From: Hydractinia symbiolongicarpus
Taxonomy: Eukaryota; Cnidaria; Hydrozoa; Anthoathecata; Hydractiniidae
Direction: 5' to 3'
Assembly (NCBI RefSeq): GCF_029227915.1
Contig: NC_079875.1
Location: forward strand, 19,027,001-19,091,000
DNA: 64,000 nucleotides
Numbering within the stretch: the stretch's first letter is position 1; each line of letters opens with the position of its first letter. The position numbers and the translations under genes were made by a program. The notes below the pieces were generated by a model, which did not search any database, was not told where the DNA came from, and saw only the letters and a program-made list of their open reading frames with translations. Shown here piece by piece: positions 38,073 to 49,839 of the stretch.

Positions 38073-40797
38073 CTAGTCCTGTGGAAAAATCCACTTAGGC
38101 AAAAGGCCATTAAAAAAATAGGTTGCTTTAGATGTTTTGCTGACGTAAGCAATGCATATACAAAAAAATGTTTTTAAAATACAAAAAATGTCAAATGTCA
38201 AATCTTACACAAAATAAAAAAGAACCGCTTGCAAGGTGCAAAATCTAGTTGATAAAAAGTTACAACAATGACACTCACAACATTGACACTCACAGCACCA
38301 AAACTCACAAAACCGACAGTAAGAACACCAACAGTCACAACACGGATAATAACAATGTCAGAAATACATCTCAAATATGTGCATCTTATAAGTGATTATG
38401 GTGAAAACCCTCAGTATTTTATTCTGAAATGTCAAAAAGTTGACCTGCAAGAGTTAGCACAAAAAAAAAAAGTTCCTTACACATTTTAAATATTGTCTTT
38501 CCCTTAAAAGGTTATACAAAAATGTGAAAAAGCCATAGTTTAGAAAACATTAAATGTAAATCTACAAAAATTAGTCATTTCAGTTGCATACCATTCTCTC
38601 CCAAAACACAAAATGTAAAAATCAACCAGTTAAGAACACAAAAATTTTTCTTTTTAAATATGATGATCCGTACTACCCTTTACCAACAATTCTGAAGCTA
38701 AATGTAAAACAATCAATAAGCAATGAATAAACTTGAATTAAAAAAGATCATTATTTTGGAAAGATACGGTTCGTAAACAAAAGTTTTCACAAAATGTAAA
38801 ACAGAATGGTTTTTGAGAAACACATCTAAATCAACAAAAAAAATTGCATTAAGCATGTCGTATATTGCCATTACCCATCAAGCTTCCACAAAAAGGTTAT
38901 GAAACACATCAAAATTTAGAAAAATCAGTTGTTTCAGTCCATACAGTCATCACCCATTAGATTACAAAATCATAAACAAAACAATAATAAATAACTTAAC
39001 ACACACACTTTAAATTCTATAAAATTTGTTCCACTTATCATATTGCATGTGGTCCCCCATGTAAAGTGCACAGGTAATGTGAGAGAAATTATAGATAAAT
39101 TCCAGCGTGATGTCATTTGTTTGCTTTTTAGTGGTAAGCTCCTTGGCTCTGGCTTTTGCGTGGCAGGGAAAAAGATGCTAGGATTTGGTGAAGAAAGGTC
39201 TATTTCTTCTAACGGGGACATCGTTGGAGTTATAAACTATTATCGAGTGTAGGTTGATGCCTTCTGATTTATTTGAATTCATTAAAAGTCATATGGATGC
39301 CTTCGTTTAAAGAAATGAACTGATGATTACTTTGCTTCACCTAGCACCCCAATCTTTTTCCTTGTCACGCAAATGCCAAAGCCGAAATATATCCTACTAT
39401 CCTGCAAAAGTTCAAGTCTTTGAAAGATTTTGTAGGTAGCTGGCTAGCTTGTACCATAATTCGTACTCATAAAAGAAGCGAAATTTGGAAACTATAGTAG
39501 GTAGCTATAGATAATTAAAAAAGAGGAATAACAACAGAAGTCATACGTTAGAGCTAGCCATTATGGGATGGGGGAGCTGGATTTGGAGGCTAACATTAGC
39601 TAGCTAACAGTAGCTAAGACTCCCAGTTAAGTATACTTAAACTGGGAACACTTAGCTAAAACTAAAGCTAGCTATTTATGCTTAGTAAAACACATATAAA
39701 GAGAGGCAATGGTGATGTAAAATTAATAACATTACAGTTCAACAAATCAAAGTTTTCCGTTTTTTGTCAGCCAACAGCTTTATGTAGAATTTTGAATTAT
39801 AGGACAATACATTAGTGACGTGCCAGGGCACATGAATTATGCAACAAACGTAAACAAATATAGCTACATACGCGGTAAAATATAAAACTGTGACTTTTCC
39901 TGGGAAATGCAAGTCTGCTTGCCCCGCCGACATAAAAACCAAACGTCTAAAAATATCAAAGTTCTTACTATTTGTGATTTCAAATCTACTTTAAATTCTA
40001 GCCTTTGTTTTCTACTTCTAACTTTACTTTACATTTAGCTCCACTTCTCACTTCACTTTTCTACTTCTTCACTTGATCTCTTTTCTTTTTTAATATATAG
40101 CTATGCTTTTTTAAACCACTTTTTCCTTTCTTTCAAGGTAAAGAGATCGTTCTTCTGTTCTTTTTTTTGGTGGCCTTTATTTTCTACTTCTAATTTACTT
40201 TACTTCTAGCTCGACGTAGCTCTCAAATCGACTTCAAACTCTAGCCTTTATTTTCTACTCATAACTTTCTTTACTTCTAGCTCCACTTCTCACTTCTAAC
40301 TTAACATTTTTACCTCTTCACTTGAACATTTTTCTTTTTAAATATGCTTTTTAAAACACTCTTTTCACTTTTTTCAAGATAAAGGGATCATTCTTTTGTT
40401 TGTTTGTTTTTTTTGGTGGCGAGAGGACACCATTTTTGGAAAGTTAGCCGTTAAATTTATTTCAGCAAATCAAATTGAGTCGTTCTTGTCACGTGATGTA
40501 ACCAAAGTAAACCCGCTAGCAAAATGGACATAATTTTTTCGGCGACTTCAAAGAGAATTTCTGCAACATCAAAGGAAAATGACGATATCAACTTTGCCTG
40601 TCACAGACACACGGAACTGGCGTATTATTATATGGATTGGCGTTAAAGTAGTGTTATTGACGTTGCACCGTAACGACAGAAAATTTTACATTTAAGACAT
40701 AACTTTTTCGGCAACATCAAAGGAAAATGAACACATCCACTTTTCCTGTTACAGACACACAGGCACACAGACACACTCTTCGTATTATTATAACAGA
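38073..40797 (-). mobile_element. Second Helitron(s) inside the Harbinger-like element
   Basis: A 3' terminus lies at 38073-38076 (CTAG, then a hairpin CCTGTGGAAAAATCCACTTAGG in reverse). Two candidate 5' termini in the same orientation lie at 40636 (TCCATATAATAATACGCC) and 40797 (TCTGTTATAATAATACGAAG), each preceded by CACAGACACAC-type runs as in the 21.6-23.3 kb family. Which 5' end belongs to which 3' end cannot be settled by eye. The open frame at 39043-39252 shows no known domain. Confidence 0.5.
39975..40430 (+). repeat. Two-copy pyrimidine-rich direct duplication
   Basis: Two blocks of about 200-245 bp share TTTTCTACTTCTAACTTTAC, TAGCTCCACTTCTCACTTC and a TTTTTTTTGGTGGC end. Both are strongly C/T-rich on this strand. 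No coding potential. Confidence 0.7.
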
Positions 40798-41226
40798 TTG
40801 TTGATGAGGTTACTAGAGTGCTATAAGGACATGCCCGCCAAATGTAAAATATATATAAACATTCCAATCAATTAAGAACATTCGATTTGGAGTTCGAATT
40901 CTAAAAATTCGAATTAAAACATTCGAAAGCTAAAGTGTTGGTCGAAATGTTGGCCAACTTGGTTACCCAGCGCAAACCGACAAACATGCTACCAACATGC
41001 AAATTTTGGCGGAAATGTTGGCCAACATTTATTAAATATTTAATAAATGTTGGCCAACATTTATTAAATATTTAATAAATGTTGGCCAACATTTTTTGAC
41101 ATTTTTTTCTTCTTAAACATGTTGGCGCCTAACGCAAACGGGCCAACATTGTTGGCCAACATGTTGGTCAGTCGATGTTATTCAAAATGTTGGCCAACAT
41201 GTTGGCCGGTTTGTGCCCCCCTGTAA

Positions 41227-42950
41227 CATTGTGGCCAGTTCCTTTTCGTATGTCACAAGACGATTATCCGAATTTAACATCATTATATTAACATTACTCA
41301 TACCACTCTTATTAATTATGAAAGGTTTTATGGTTTGCCAAAACATTTTATTTTCCATAAATCCAGATTTAGTAACTTTTTTAAAGTACCATTTGACAGC
41401 CTTTTTTCGAAGATTCACACACTTATTTTTTTGCTTTTATATTTTATTTTATTTTCTTCTGTTGCCTTTTTGTTAAATTTGTTCTCCAATCTTGTTCGTG
41501 TATAAATTGCCTTTTTTAGTTCCTTGGTCATAAAAAGAGCCTTTCCGCGTAAATTTTTCCGTTTTAGGGGTGCGTGTTTCTTTAGTACAGATGTAAACAA
41601 TTTTACTAAATTATCATAATTAAACTCGGGGTTGTTTGTCTCACAATTGAAATTAGCATTTTCAACATTTGTTAAGAACGCCATCTTATCAAATTTTTTA
41701 TAGCTTCTATATACAATTTTCTTTGGCTTTAATCGTACTAAATGTGATTTAACGAAAGTAGTATTCATAAGATGGTGATCACTAAGTCCTGTCTCAGTAG
41801 CAACCGTGTTTTGAAAAGACCTTGGTTTGTTAGTAAGAATTAGATCTATGCATGAGCCTCCAGTCTTAGCAAAGCAAGTTTTATCTTTTACCAAATTTTT
41901 GAGATTAAAAAAATCACAAAGAGACTTTAAATGATCATACCCATAATGGGTCAAATCATGGACATCTATATTCAAGTCACCAGTCACTATGATATTATCG
42001 CACTTTGAGAGAACCTTATTGAGAATATTTGTTAGCTCATCAAGAAAGCTCACAAGATTGGATATATAGGAAGGCCTATATACACTAATTACTGCCCATT
42101 AATTGTTTTTATGGTCTGTTTCGAACAAATTATCTTATTCGTTATGGTTCCTATATTTAATTGATTGCAAATTACACCCTATCTTACATTTTCTATTAGA
42201 CCACCCCTCCGTTTACCTCCCTATCTTTTCTTTTACCGATCTCGTAATTATCTATTACAAATTGACTAGTTGGTAAATTATAATCAAGGTTTGTTTCGGA
42301 AATAACAAAATAATCTGGCAAAAAAACTCTTTATTATTTAGCTTCAATTACTTTGTTCCTTAGGATGTTTATATTGAGATATCCTGTTAGTGGGTTTGAA
42401 GGATTTTTAACCCTCAGATCACAAATTTTATTTAAGGAGTTACTGACATCACTAGAAAGATTTTGCCCTAAGTCATTAGTGTCCAAAATTGAAATGTCAC
42501 TATTGTTCAAGGAAAATGTGCATTCTGTGCTGTGTTGTATAAAAAACTATTAATACTTTTTATATAATTTAGAGTCAATAGAAACTTACCCTCATCCATA
42601 AGATGTATCCTGTCCCTCCAAAGATGTGTACTATTTATATTATCATTATCAATGTATGTGAAATTATTTATCAAACATTTTCCGACAAAAAATTATTAAA
42701 ATTTCTAATGCGTTTCGGGTTAATTTTGGAACATGTGACCACACTTGATACCATAATGTGTTTTACTTTATGATGATTACGGCATTTTAATGATTTCTTC
42801 GGCAATATCGTCGTCGTTCACATTGTTAGATTGTGTGTTCAATAGATTATTATTGCCAACGTGAAGCAAAACAATTTTGCGTTTGTCTTCCACCAGTGTA
42901 GGCTTAGAATAGTAATCTAAGCAACCTATTGCAGTGCAGTATGTCGTGAA
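41227..42950 (-). pseudogene. LINE 5' segment: esterase-like remnant and endonuclease
   Basis: Reading the minus strand, 42900-42780 gives KRKIVLLHVGNNNLLN, like the GxND block of the SGNH-esterase domain of CR1-type proteins. Next come HLWRDRIHLMDEGK, GYLNINILRNKVIEAK (start of the APE endonuclease), DYFVISETNLDYNLP, then in the 212-codon frame 42053-41415 NIIVTGDLNIDVHDL, SCIDLILTNKP and GLSDHHLM (the SDH catalytic box), and finally MFWQTIKPFI to ELATML at the Harbinger insertion. Several stops and at least two frameshifts exist. It continues at 36870-37007 and 32390-33580; total LINE length without insertions is about 3 kb. Confidence 0.8.
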
Positions 42951-42989
42951 TCGAGCAAAAACATAGAAAAAACAACTTTTTGTACACTT

Positions 42990-43052
42990 TTACGTTATTC
43001 CTCACTTTTTTCTTGTACACAAACAGACAGAATACGGCTATTATTAAAGAGA
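42990..43052 (-). mobile_element. Helitron 5' terminal fragment
   Basis: In reverse it reads TCTCTTTAATAATAGCCGTA followed by TTCTGTCTGTTTG, the 5' end of the family seen at 21.6-23.3 kb. No matching CTAG hairpin end was found to its left, so it is a truncated copy. Confidence 0.65.
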
Positions 43053-44786
43053 GAAAAAGAATTTAAATGAGGAAAAAGCGTTAAGAACATCAACCATATG
43101 TTTAAGTATTTATTTTGATTTTGCCCTTGTATCACCTCTTGTGACCACAGAGTATTACAACCACATAAAATCTTGATACACGTTGAAAAGATTTATTTTG
43201 ATATTAAAAAATAAAGACAAAAACAAAAAATCACAGTTTCAAAAATGTAAGAAAACCTTTTATGGTAAAATTTTCTAATAAATTAGTGAATTACCATTTA
43301 TTCGGAAATTAAAAAGGAAGACTACTTACATAACACAAACTGTGTTAACGTCATTTGTTGAAATTACAAGCACTTGCGCACACGTTTATATGAAATGTGT
43401 GGATGTTTTACGATATAAAATATTTCATTGTCCAAAAACTTAACCCCGCCCTTTCCTAACGCAGGATTATTATAATTACGATTTTCGATTTCTCTAAAGA
43501 AACATTTCTTAATCCGTTTTTCAGGCCTTTTCATGCGCCAACATCGAACCTCCTTTATTCATCCAAAGTCATCGTCAAATTTCCTTAAGAAACTTTCATA
43601 AGCAAACCTTCATAATTCGATTCGAAAAAATTTTAATATTCGTACTGCACTGTTTGTATTAAATGTGTATGTCTTATTTTTTTTTTTTTTTTGCAAGTTT
43701 ACAAAATTTCCCTTTATAATTCGATTTTTTCTACTTTGCCGCCTAAAAATTCGAATTGGAGAGACTCCTCATAATTAGATTCTCTCTTTAATTAAAAAAA
43801 AATTTATCCTCCTGTATCAAAAAGTAAGAAAAGCCTTAGGGGCGAGATTTGGTTTTTACCAACCTCGTCCCCAGGACCTCTTTTCGCTTTCGCTTTGGGA
43901 TGGCGCCATCCCGATATAAAAATACCAAAGGAAGTCCTAAGGACGAGGTTGGGTTTTTACTTATTTTTACAGTAAAAAATCTGGTTTCAGTCACACGATA
44001 AAGTTAAAAAATGTTCGGGGTGCAAATCTCGTTCCCAGCGCCCGTTGTCTCTTTTTTCTATCGTGAGGAGACCAGGCGCTGGGGAACACTGACTTTGTAT
44101 AAACACATTATGCGTTTTTTCTAAAGAACATTCAATGCTAAAAAAAATTAAAAATAACTTTAACGTGCAAATTAAACTTTACACCTTTTTGCATAAAGAA
44201 AAATAAAAAATAAATTTACAGCCTAAAAGAGCTACTTTTTAAGGAAGTGTAGGACTAGTTCCCCCACACTACTTTGTTTTCATTCACTTTCGTTTTCTTT
44301 TGTTTATTATGGAAAGGCAGACATTGCCCCATTTTTTTAAAATTTTGGACGCACGCACCGTGGGCTTGGCCAGATGCGCTTTAGGGGCCTTAAACAAATG
44401 CGTGCCCGCGTAGTAAGAAAAACAGAAAAAAAGGGGAATTGGAATATTATACAATAGAATTATTTTTTCTGCTTATAATAATGACGGATCTCTCTTTTCA
44501 CTGCAATTCCGTAGGTTTAGATATAAAAACAACAAAGCATGTTGTTGTTTTATCTCTTGTGTTTTAAAAAGTTTAACTAGATAGTTTAATTTATTTTGAT
44601 TTATTTCCAGTTACGCAACAAAATGATGATGATCTAAAAAACTTTTAAAAAAATTAAAAATAGTGTAAGGTCCCTAGAAATAACTTTAAACAGATAAATG
44701 TCATCAGTACGGAAGTTGACTGCCAAATCGGCTTGTTCCGCCGTAAACGAAACCCATTTCCAATGATACCATCGTCTACGTTGCAC
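43053..44786. other. AT-rich stretch without recognisable gene
   Basis: It contains an AT-rich region with repeated AATTCGA motifs and, near 43820-44090, paired segments around CCTCGTCCCCAGG and GAGACCAGGCGCTGGGGA. A 34-codon plus-strand frame at 44309-44413 starts MERQTLPHFFKILD and resembles the start of the minus-strand frame at 46492. No gene can be supported. Confidence 0.5.
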
Positions 44787-46170
44787 CTAATCATTGCATC
44801 CAGTCAATTTTTGAGATGTGATATACTCTACTCTAATTTCATTATTAACTTTGTCCATGTGACAGGTCAATCTAGCTGGGCAAAAAGCGTCCTGTTTTAA
44901 TCTGACCGGGTTTAAACTTTTTGTCTGTTTTTCGAGCTGGTTTTTTTCTATGCGATCTTCCGTCCCCGTCATGCTGGCAAACGTAATAAGCGTATTTCGT
45001 TATTTTAGAGTCGCCATCCACTCTTTGCTTTAAAAATTATATGTGTTTATCTATTTCTTTTTCTTTCTTTCCATTTCATGAACATCTGTTCGTCCTCAAA
45101 TACCAAGTTACGAACATTTGTCTTCATACCATGGAATGCGTTTAGGTGTGATATCATTCTACTTTTGTGGCAAAAAGTCTCTTCACAACCAGGGAATGTA
45201 CATTTTGAACGCTTACCCTCATCAGTTAACGTAGTGTTGTGTTTCTTCAACATATGCGCTTTAACTTATTTTTGCGTGCATAGTTTGCGTCGCATTCATC
45301 ACATTGAAAGGTGGTTGCATTTTCAGTGATGACTTTTTCAGGGAATTCCGTATTAATTCCATGACATGAAAACATGAGTAAAAGGGTTAGAAAAAAAGGA
45401 AAATATTTATCATTTAAAACATTTATCTTTATCGTATATTTTACTTACCAGATCTTTCATCATGGGTAATTATAACTTCATCTTGAAGAGCCTGAAGCTT
45501 CTTTTCTCTTCTGCGCTTGTATCTTTTAGTTTGCTGTAAAATAATAAAAACGTGCTTTGCCTAAAAACTCAGAATTTTTTACTTATTTTCTCGCAAGGAC
45601 GCTACTTTCTAGACGTATTACAAATACGAAAGGTAGTTGGGAAGTGCATACATAACTTACTAGAAACTTCTTTTTCAACATCTGAAAATAATTTATCTAG
45701 CTTAGTGTTGCATTCATCTTCCGAAGAACTGTCAACTAAAAAAAAGTGTAATAGTATATTGGAAGCAGTTTGGCGATTACTTTGAATTACTTTGATTACG
45801 ATTGAATCCATTGAATCGACATTGAGGATACTTTACTCATCTTACTCACTCACCGATTATTGAGTACTTTGCTTTGTTTATATTTTGCTTCAAGCAACTT
45901 TGTGAAAAATATTTTTAAAAGACTAAAACATTTTGTGACAGTGTCTATGAAGTAAAAAATAACAATTTAGAGACCTTACCTAATTCTTCCCTAGTTTCCC
46001 TTGTAATGGCTTTGTATAAAAGCTTCTCCCCGATAACGTTCGAACTTGATTCTTCTACAACCAACAAAAACACTCATTGAAAGAAAGGTAAAACATTTGG
46101 CGAGACAACTTTCATAAGGAAAATGCAGTTTTTCTCACCTGTTTTTTCTGTTTCCATAACTAATTCCTGC
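44787..46170 (-). pseudogene. Decayed C2H2 zinc-finger gene
   Basis: Minus-strand exons: about 46157-46140 and 46069-45982 (METEKTEESSSNVIGEK, then AITRETREEL), 45738-45664 (VDSSSEDECNTKLDKLF), 45535-45450 (QQTKRYKRRREKKLQALQDE), and 45345-45047 with CDECDANYARKNKLK, a one-base frameshift, HMLKKHNTTLTDEGKRSK and CTFPGCEETFCHKSRMISHL. A piece at 44950-44787 has DAFCPARLTCHMDK and VEYITSQKLTGC. The finger pair, a following FxDEQMFMKWKE block and the FCPA block resemble a multi-copy zinc-finger family of invertebrate genomes with transposon-like spread. The frameshift and a phase mismatch between the third and fourth exon suggest a pseudogene. Confidence 0.55.
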
Positions 46171-46279
46171 ACAAACTAACTATAACAAATAGTTTAGCCG
46201 AGAACAAGCACCCAGCACAAAGTAATAAACGTTTTATATATAATTTTTAATATTTCAAAAAATGGACTTAAAATATGTA

Positions 46280-46492
46280 CTAAGTTAATTTCCTTGTGAT
46301 GATATATTTTCCCGCGCGCACGTGGGGTTTGTTTTGATGTTTAAGTCTATGACTTTGAATCCTTGATTCCATATTTGGTGTTCTGATATTAAACTTACCA
46401 CGGAGTGTAACTATATCTTCATCTAAGAGGTTGTTTAAAAAAGGGGGCAATGTCTGCCTTTCCGTTAACTCGTTTACTTTTATAAGCGCCAT
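46280..46492 (-). CDS. Possible short first exon, ERQTLPxF type (unknown)
   Basis: From ATG 46492 it reads MALIKVNELTERQTLPPFL, then NNLLDEDIVTLR, where a good donor (G/GTAAGT) follows. Its phase does not fit the neighbouring zinc-finger exons well. The ERQTLPxF core recurs on the plus strand at 44309. Function unknown; it may be a repeat-borne exon. Confidence 0.3.
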   Translation of the reverse strand: MALIKVNELTERQTLPPFLNNLLDEDIVTLRGKFNIRTPNMESRIQSHRLKHQNKPHVRAGKYIITRKLT

Positions 46493-46868
46493 CTTTAAAC
46501 CTTAGGACATGCGCATTATAATGCTTCAAAATGCAGACAGATTTAGTTCAGTTAGCCATCTTTTCAAAATAAAGTATTTTTGAATGGAAAAAATTATTAT
46601 TTGCCAAAACATCAACAACGCTTGGCTCACCACATGGCTTACTCTGAAGTAAGTTTATACACATCGTAGGCATAATGAATTTCCCTGCAAAATTCACTTA
46701 ATGTATAACAGCTAGCGCTAGCTAAACATGCTAACAGTTTTGTTTTTATTTGTTTCTAAATATTTTGTATATGCCAATCTCTGGCACAAGCATCTTTTTA
46801 GTAATATTTCTCTTTTGAGTCTGACAATATTTTTTTCACGGCTGTAGTTATATTCAACCTTGCCAATA

Positions 46869-47222
46869 CACCTTTACGAAATTTCAATATGCGTTTCTAT
46901 GGCTCTCCATCGTTTTACAATATCGGAAAAAAGGAGGTAAAAATCGTGTTTTTATAAGAGTTTGTTAGAGACGAAAGCGTGTTTTCTCCAGTTTTTTAAC
47001 TTCCGTCGATCAATTTCTTTCAAATTTTCAGGAAACGTTAATAATAATAAGATACAACTTATATGTGTACTTTTCATTAAAAACAAAACGCGGCAAGAAA
47101 AGTTATCACAAAAAATCGTGTTTTCTCCTTAATAAACTCTTATAAAAGTGTGATGTTTACCTCCTCCGATCGCAAAATAAGCTGCGATGGAGTGTTAGTT
47201 TTCCCGAATTATCGTAAAGGTG
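46869..47222. mobile_element. Foldback MITE with TA flanks (about 354 bp)
   Basis: The ends CACCTTTACGA are inverted and each is flanked by TA. The arms stay similar inward for about 110 bp, including CTCCATCG and AGGAGGTAAA.ATC..TTTTATAAGAGTTT in both. No ORF belongs to it. Confidence 0.65.
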
Positions 47223-47314
47223 TATTATGGAAATTTGAAAACACTTCTACAAGTTATCTAGGGTCTAGAGCAAGAGCCCTGACTTTGGTTAGCTATACAT
47301 ACCTTCTTCTTCTG

Positions 47315-49251
47315 CAGGGTGCCCAGTCTCATACAAAATAATACAATCTCACACAAAATGACAAATCTCCTATGATCTCCTACAATCACATACAAAACTA
47401 CCTGCAAATATAATTTTTGTTTTTACCATTTCTTCGGACCTTCAAATAAACATATTGTAGTCTCTAGCACTTGGCAGAAACCCAAGCCCTCGAAATTAGC
47501 CCAAAAACCTGTCGGCAATTTATTGCCAACGACATAGTCGTTTGCAGCGGCAATTCCATAAAATCCATTTTGTTGTGTGCGATGGCAGCCCTTGAAATAA
47601 TTTTGGAGACTTGTCAAACAAAATCTCTGCCACATTTCGTCGTACAAAACGTCTGATAGATTTCTGTCTTGGTGGGAAACTTTCAGTCTTGAATTATTGA
47701 ATAGTCCTGTTCTTTTAATCCACGAGTAAGCCTATTTATAGCCAACCTGACTATCCTAGCTAATTCACTGACTCCTGACTTAGTAAAAAGAACTACATAG
47801 ACATAAATCTCTTTTTCCTGGCCCCTTCGTCGTTGGTAACCAGGTCTTACCCAAGAAATCAAGCCATGCGGTTCTTAACTAATGCGGAGGTGAATGCCAA
47901 CGGAGCACAGATGAATTAAGTCTGCAAAACTGCACTTACAGGCGGAACAGACATTTTATCGTGGATTTAATTGTAGATAATTCTTCATTTGACAAAGCAA
48001 TTGGAAACCATAGCAGGTTCAAATTTAATGGATTTTCTTTATGTCGCAATTGTTATTCAAGCAATTTTAAAAACGAAACCCACATGTGATAAAAAATATT
48101 TGTTTGTCTAAATTTTTTTAAAATGTAGCTGAACTTTTCAAATGAATTTTATTTAAGCCACATGGATAAAGATTTTTGATTTCCGCCAGCAAAGGCGGAA
48201 TCTTTAAAATCGCCTGATAAGATAGATAGAGAGATGGAGAGATAGAAAGATAGAGGGAGAGATAGAAACAGCGCAGCTAGGCTGGACACCCGAAACTTAT
48301 CCAGGCTAAAGCCTAAATCCTCGTTTTAACAGTTTTTTTTCTGAGAACAAGGCTAAAATGAGTTTTAAACCAATAAGAATCCTAACAGTGCAACAAATTG
48401 TTTTATTATCCAATGAATAATACTTTATTTTAAAGTTTATATGCTATCGAAAGTTAAAGTTCGTGCAGTGTGTAACATAATGAAGATCGTCTTATAATGG
48501 CCATCTTTGATGTTATTAACATTTCCCTTTAATAATTACGTCATTTCCTTCTGTACAATTTTGCAAGCACGTAGACTAAACCTTATTATTTACGAATTTT
48601 AATTTAAAAAGGAATTGTTGAGGCTGAATATTTTTGGTGAAAGATAATGTATTTTAGCTATAACATCGTGACAAGTGTGTTTAAAAGAAAAGTTACCTTT
48701 CGTAACTAATTATGATAAAATTTAAAATTGAATTTTAAAATTTTAAAATATTTAATGATTTTGTTCCCCCATATTACTCCGTCCTCTTCAAAGTTCAGTA
48801 CTTTTTCAGATTATTGCTAATGGCAGAAATCTTTAAGACGCAGGGCTTCTTGTTTGTAATTTGAAAACGAAGCATATTTGCTTGTAATGATCTGAAAAAT
48901 AAACAATTAATTTATAAAATGGCAGCATAGTCATGTATACTATTTCGGACATGTAGAAAAGGAAGTTAAGATTGAGAGAGTCGCTATACGTACACGCTCA
49001 ATCATCGTGTTTGGGGTTCACGAATCAAAATGCCCACTTTTCTACTGCAAAATGACCACGCCAGCAATTGCGACAGCAATTGCCGACGCTAATTTCGAGG
49101 GCTGAACCCTGATAGTTATAATGTAATTCGAAATACTTTTTTACATGAATTATGTATATTATACAAAATTAGCAACTTTTAAAGTGAAAGTTTGAAAAGA
49201 GTTTCCTGCAATCTCCCACAAATGAGAGATAAAATTATGGTGGGCACCCTG
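47315..49251. mobile_element. hAT-like non-autonomous element (about 1.9 kb)
   Basis: CAGGGTGCCCAG begins at 47315 and its near reverse complement TGGGCACCCTG ends at 49251, the usual hAT-type terminus. Just inside, both ends have poly-purine/pyrimidine runs around ATCTC.CACAA. The flanking 8-mers (TTCTTCTG and TTCTGGGA) match only partly, so the boundary is not certain. Inside are a GATA/GAGA microsatellite (48215-48265) and no transposase frame. Confidence 0.5.
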
Positions 49252-49839
49252 TTCTGGGATGTTGGATGTATCCCTTTTGGTTGGTCACTGCCTTTTCTAG
49301 AAAAGATGTAATGTTTCTTAAACACTAGTCAAGTGACTAACATAATATATAAAAGACAGACAAAAATTCTATCAGTTAAGCAATAGGTAGCTAGTCTTGA
49401 TAGCCAGCTAATAGTCAGGATTTATTAACCCTCTTTTTACTGGCATAAATTTAAGGTTGAATATTCCTGGGCACACCAAATTGTTCTAAAGTTGATAAAA
49501 CACGAGCCAACTGGCCAGAAACGCCGCAAAAACCATGGGGCTGTCGGACGACTTCTGGCGTTTTTTAATACATTTATTACCATGTATAATTTATTCTTTT
49601 AATGTCTAGCAGTGGTAGTGGAAGAGTTCTGAAAAAGACTTTTTTTATATCATTTATTCCATAAATAGCTGTAATAAAATCCCACAAATAATAAACTGAG
49701 AGTACAACAACAAAATAGCACTTTCCTTCTTCTCTACAAAATTTAAATGTCAACAAAATGAGCTTGTGTGCGTTGCATTTCGGGCGGTTTGCGTCTAGGC
49801 CCAGGTTTTTTCGGGTAGTTACAGACCATCTTAAATAAA

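Larger units (their letters stand above)
37008..41223. mobile_element. PIF/Harbinger-like transposon (4.2 kb) inserted in the LINE
   Basis: The ends are inverted: GGGGCGCAAACCGGCCAAC on the left and GGGGGGCACAAACCGGCCAA on the right in reverse. TAA flanks both sides on the plus strand (37005-37007 and 41224-41226), equal to TTA in the LINE's orientation, the usual Harbinger target. Subterminal palindromes CCAACATGTTGG recur at both ends, more on the right. A transposase N-terminal fragment lies near the left end. Deleting the element with one TTA joins the LINE frame as ELATMLNNHYINIVEKSSG. Helitrons interrupt its interior. Confidence 0.8.

Noticed and set aside
39043-39252. 69-codon frame with LLGSGFCVAGKKMLGFGEE
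   Set aside because: Lies in Helitron/Harbinger interior; no family recognised and no splice partner.
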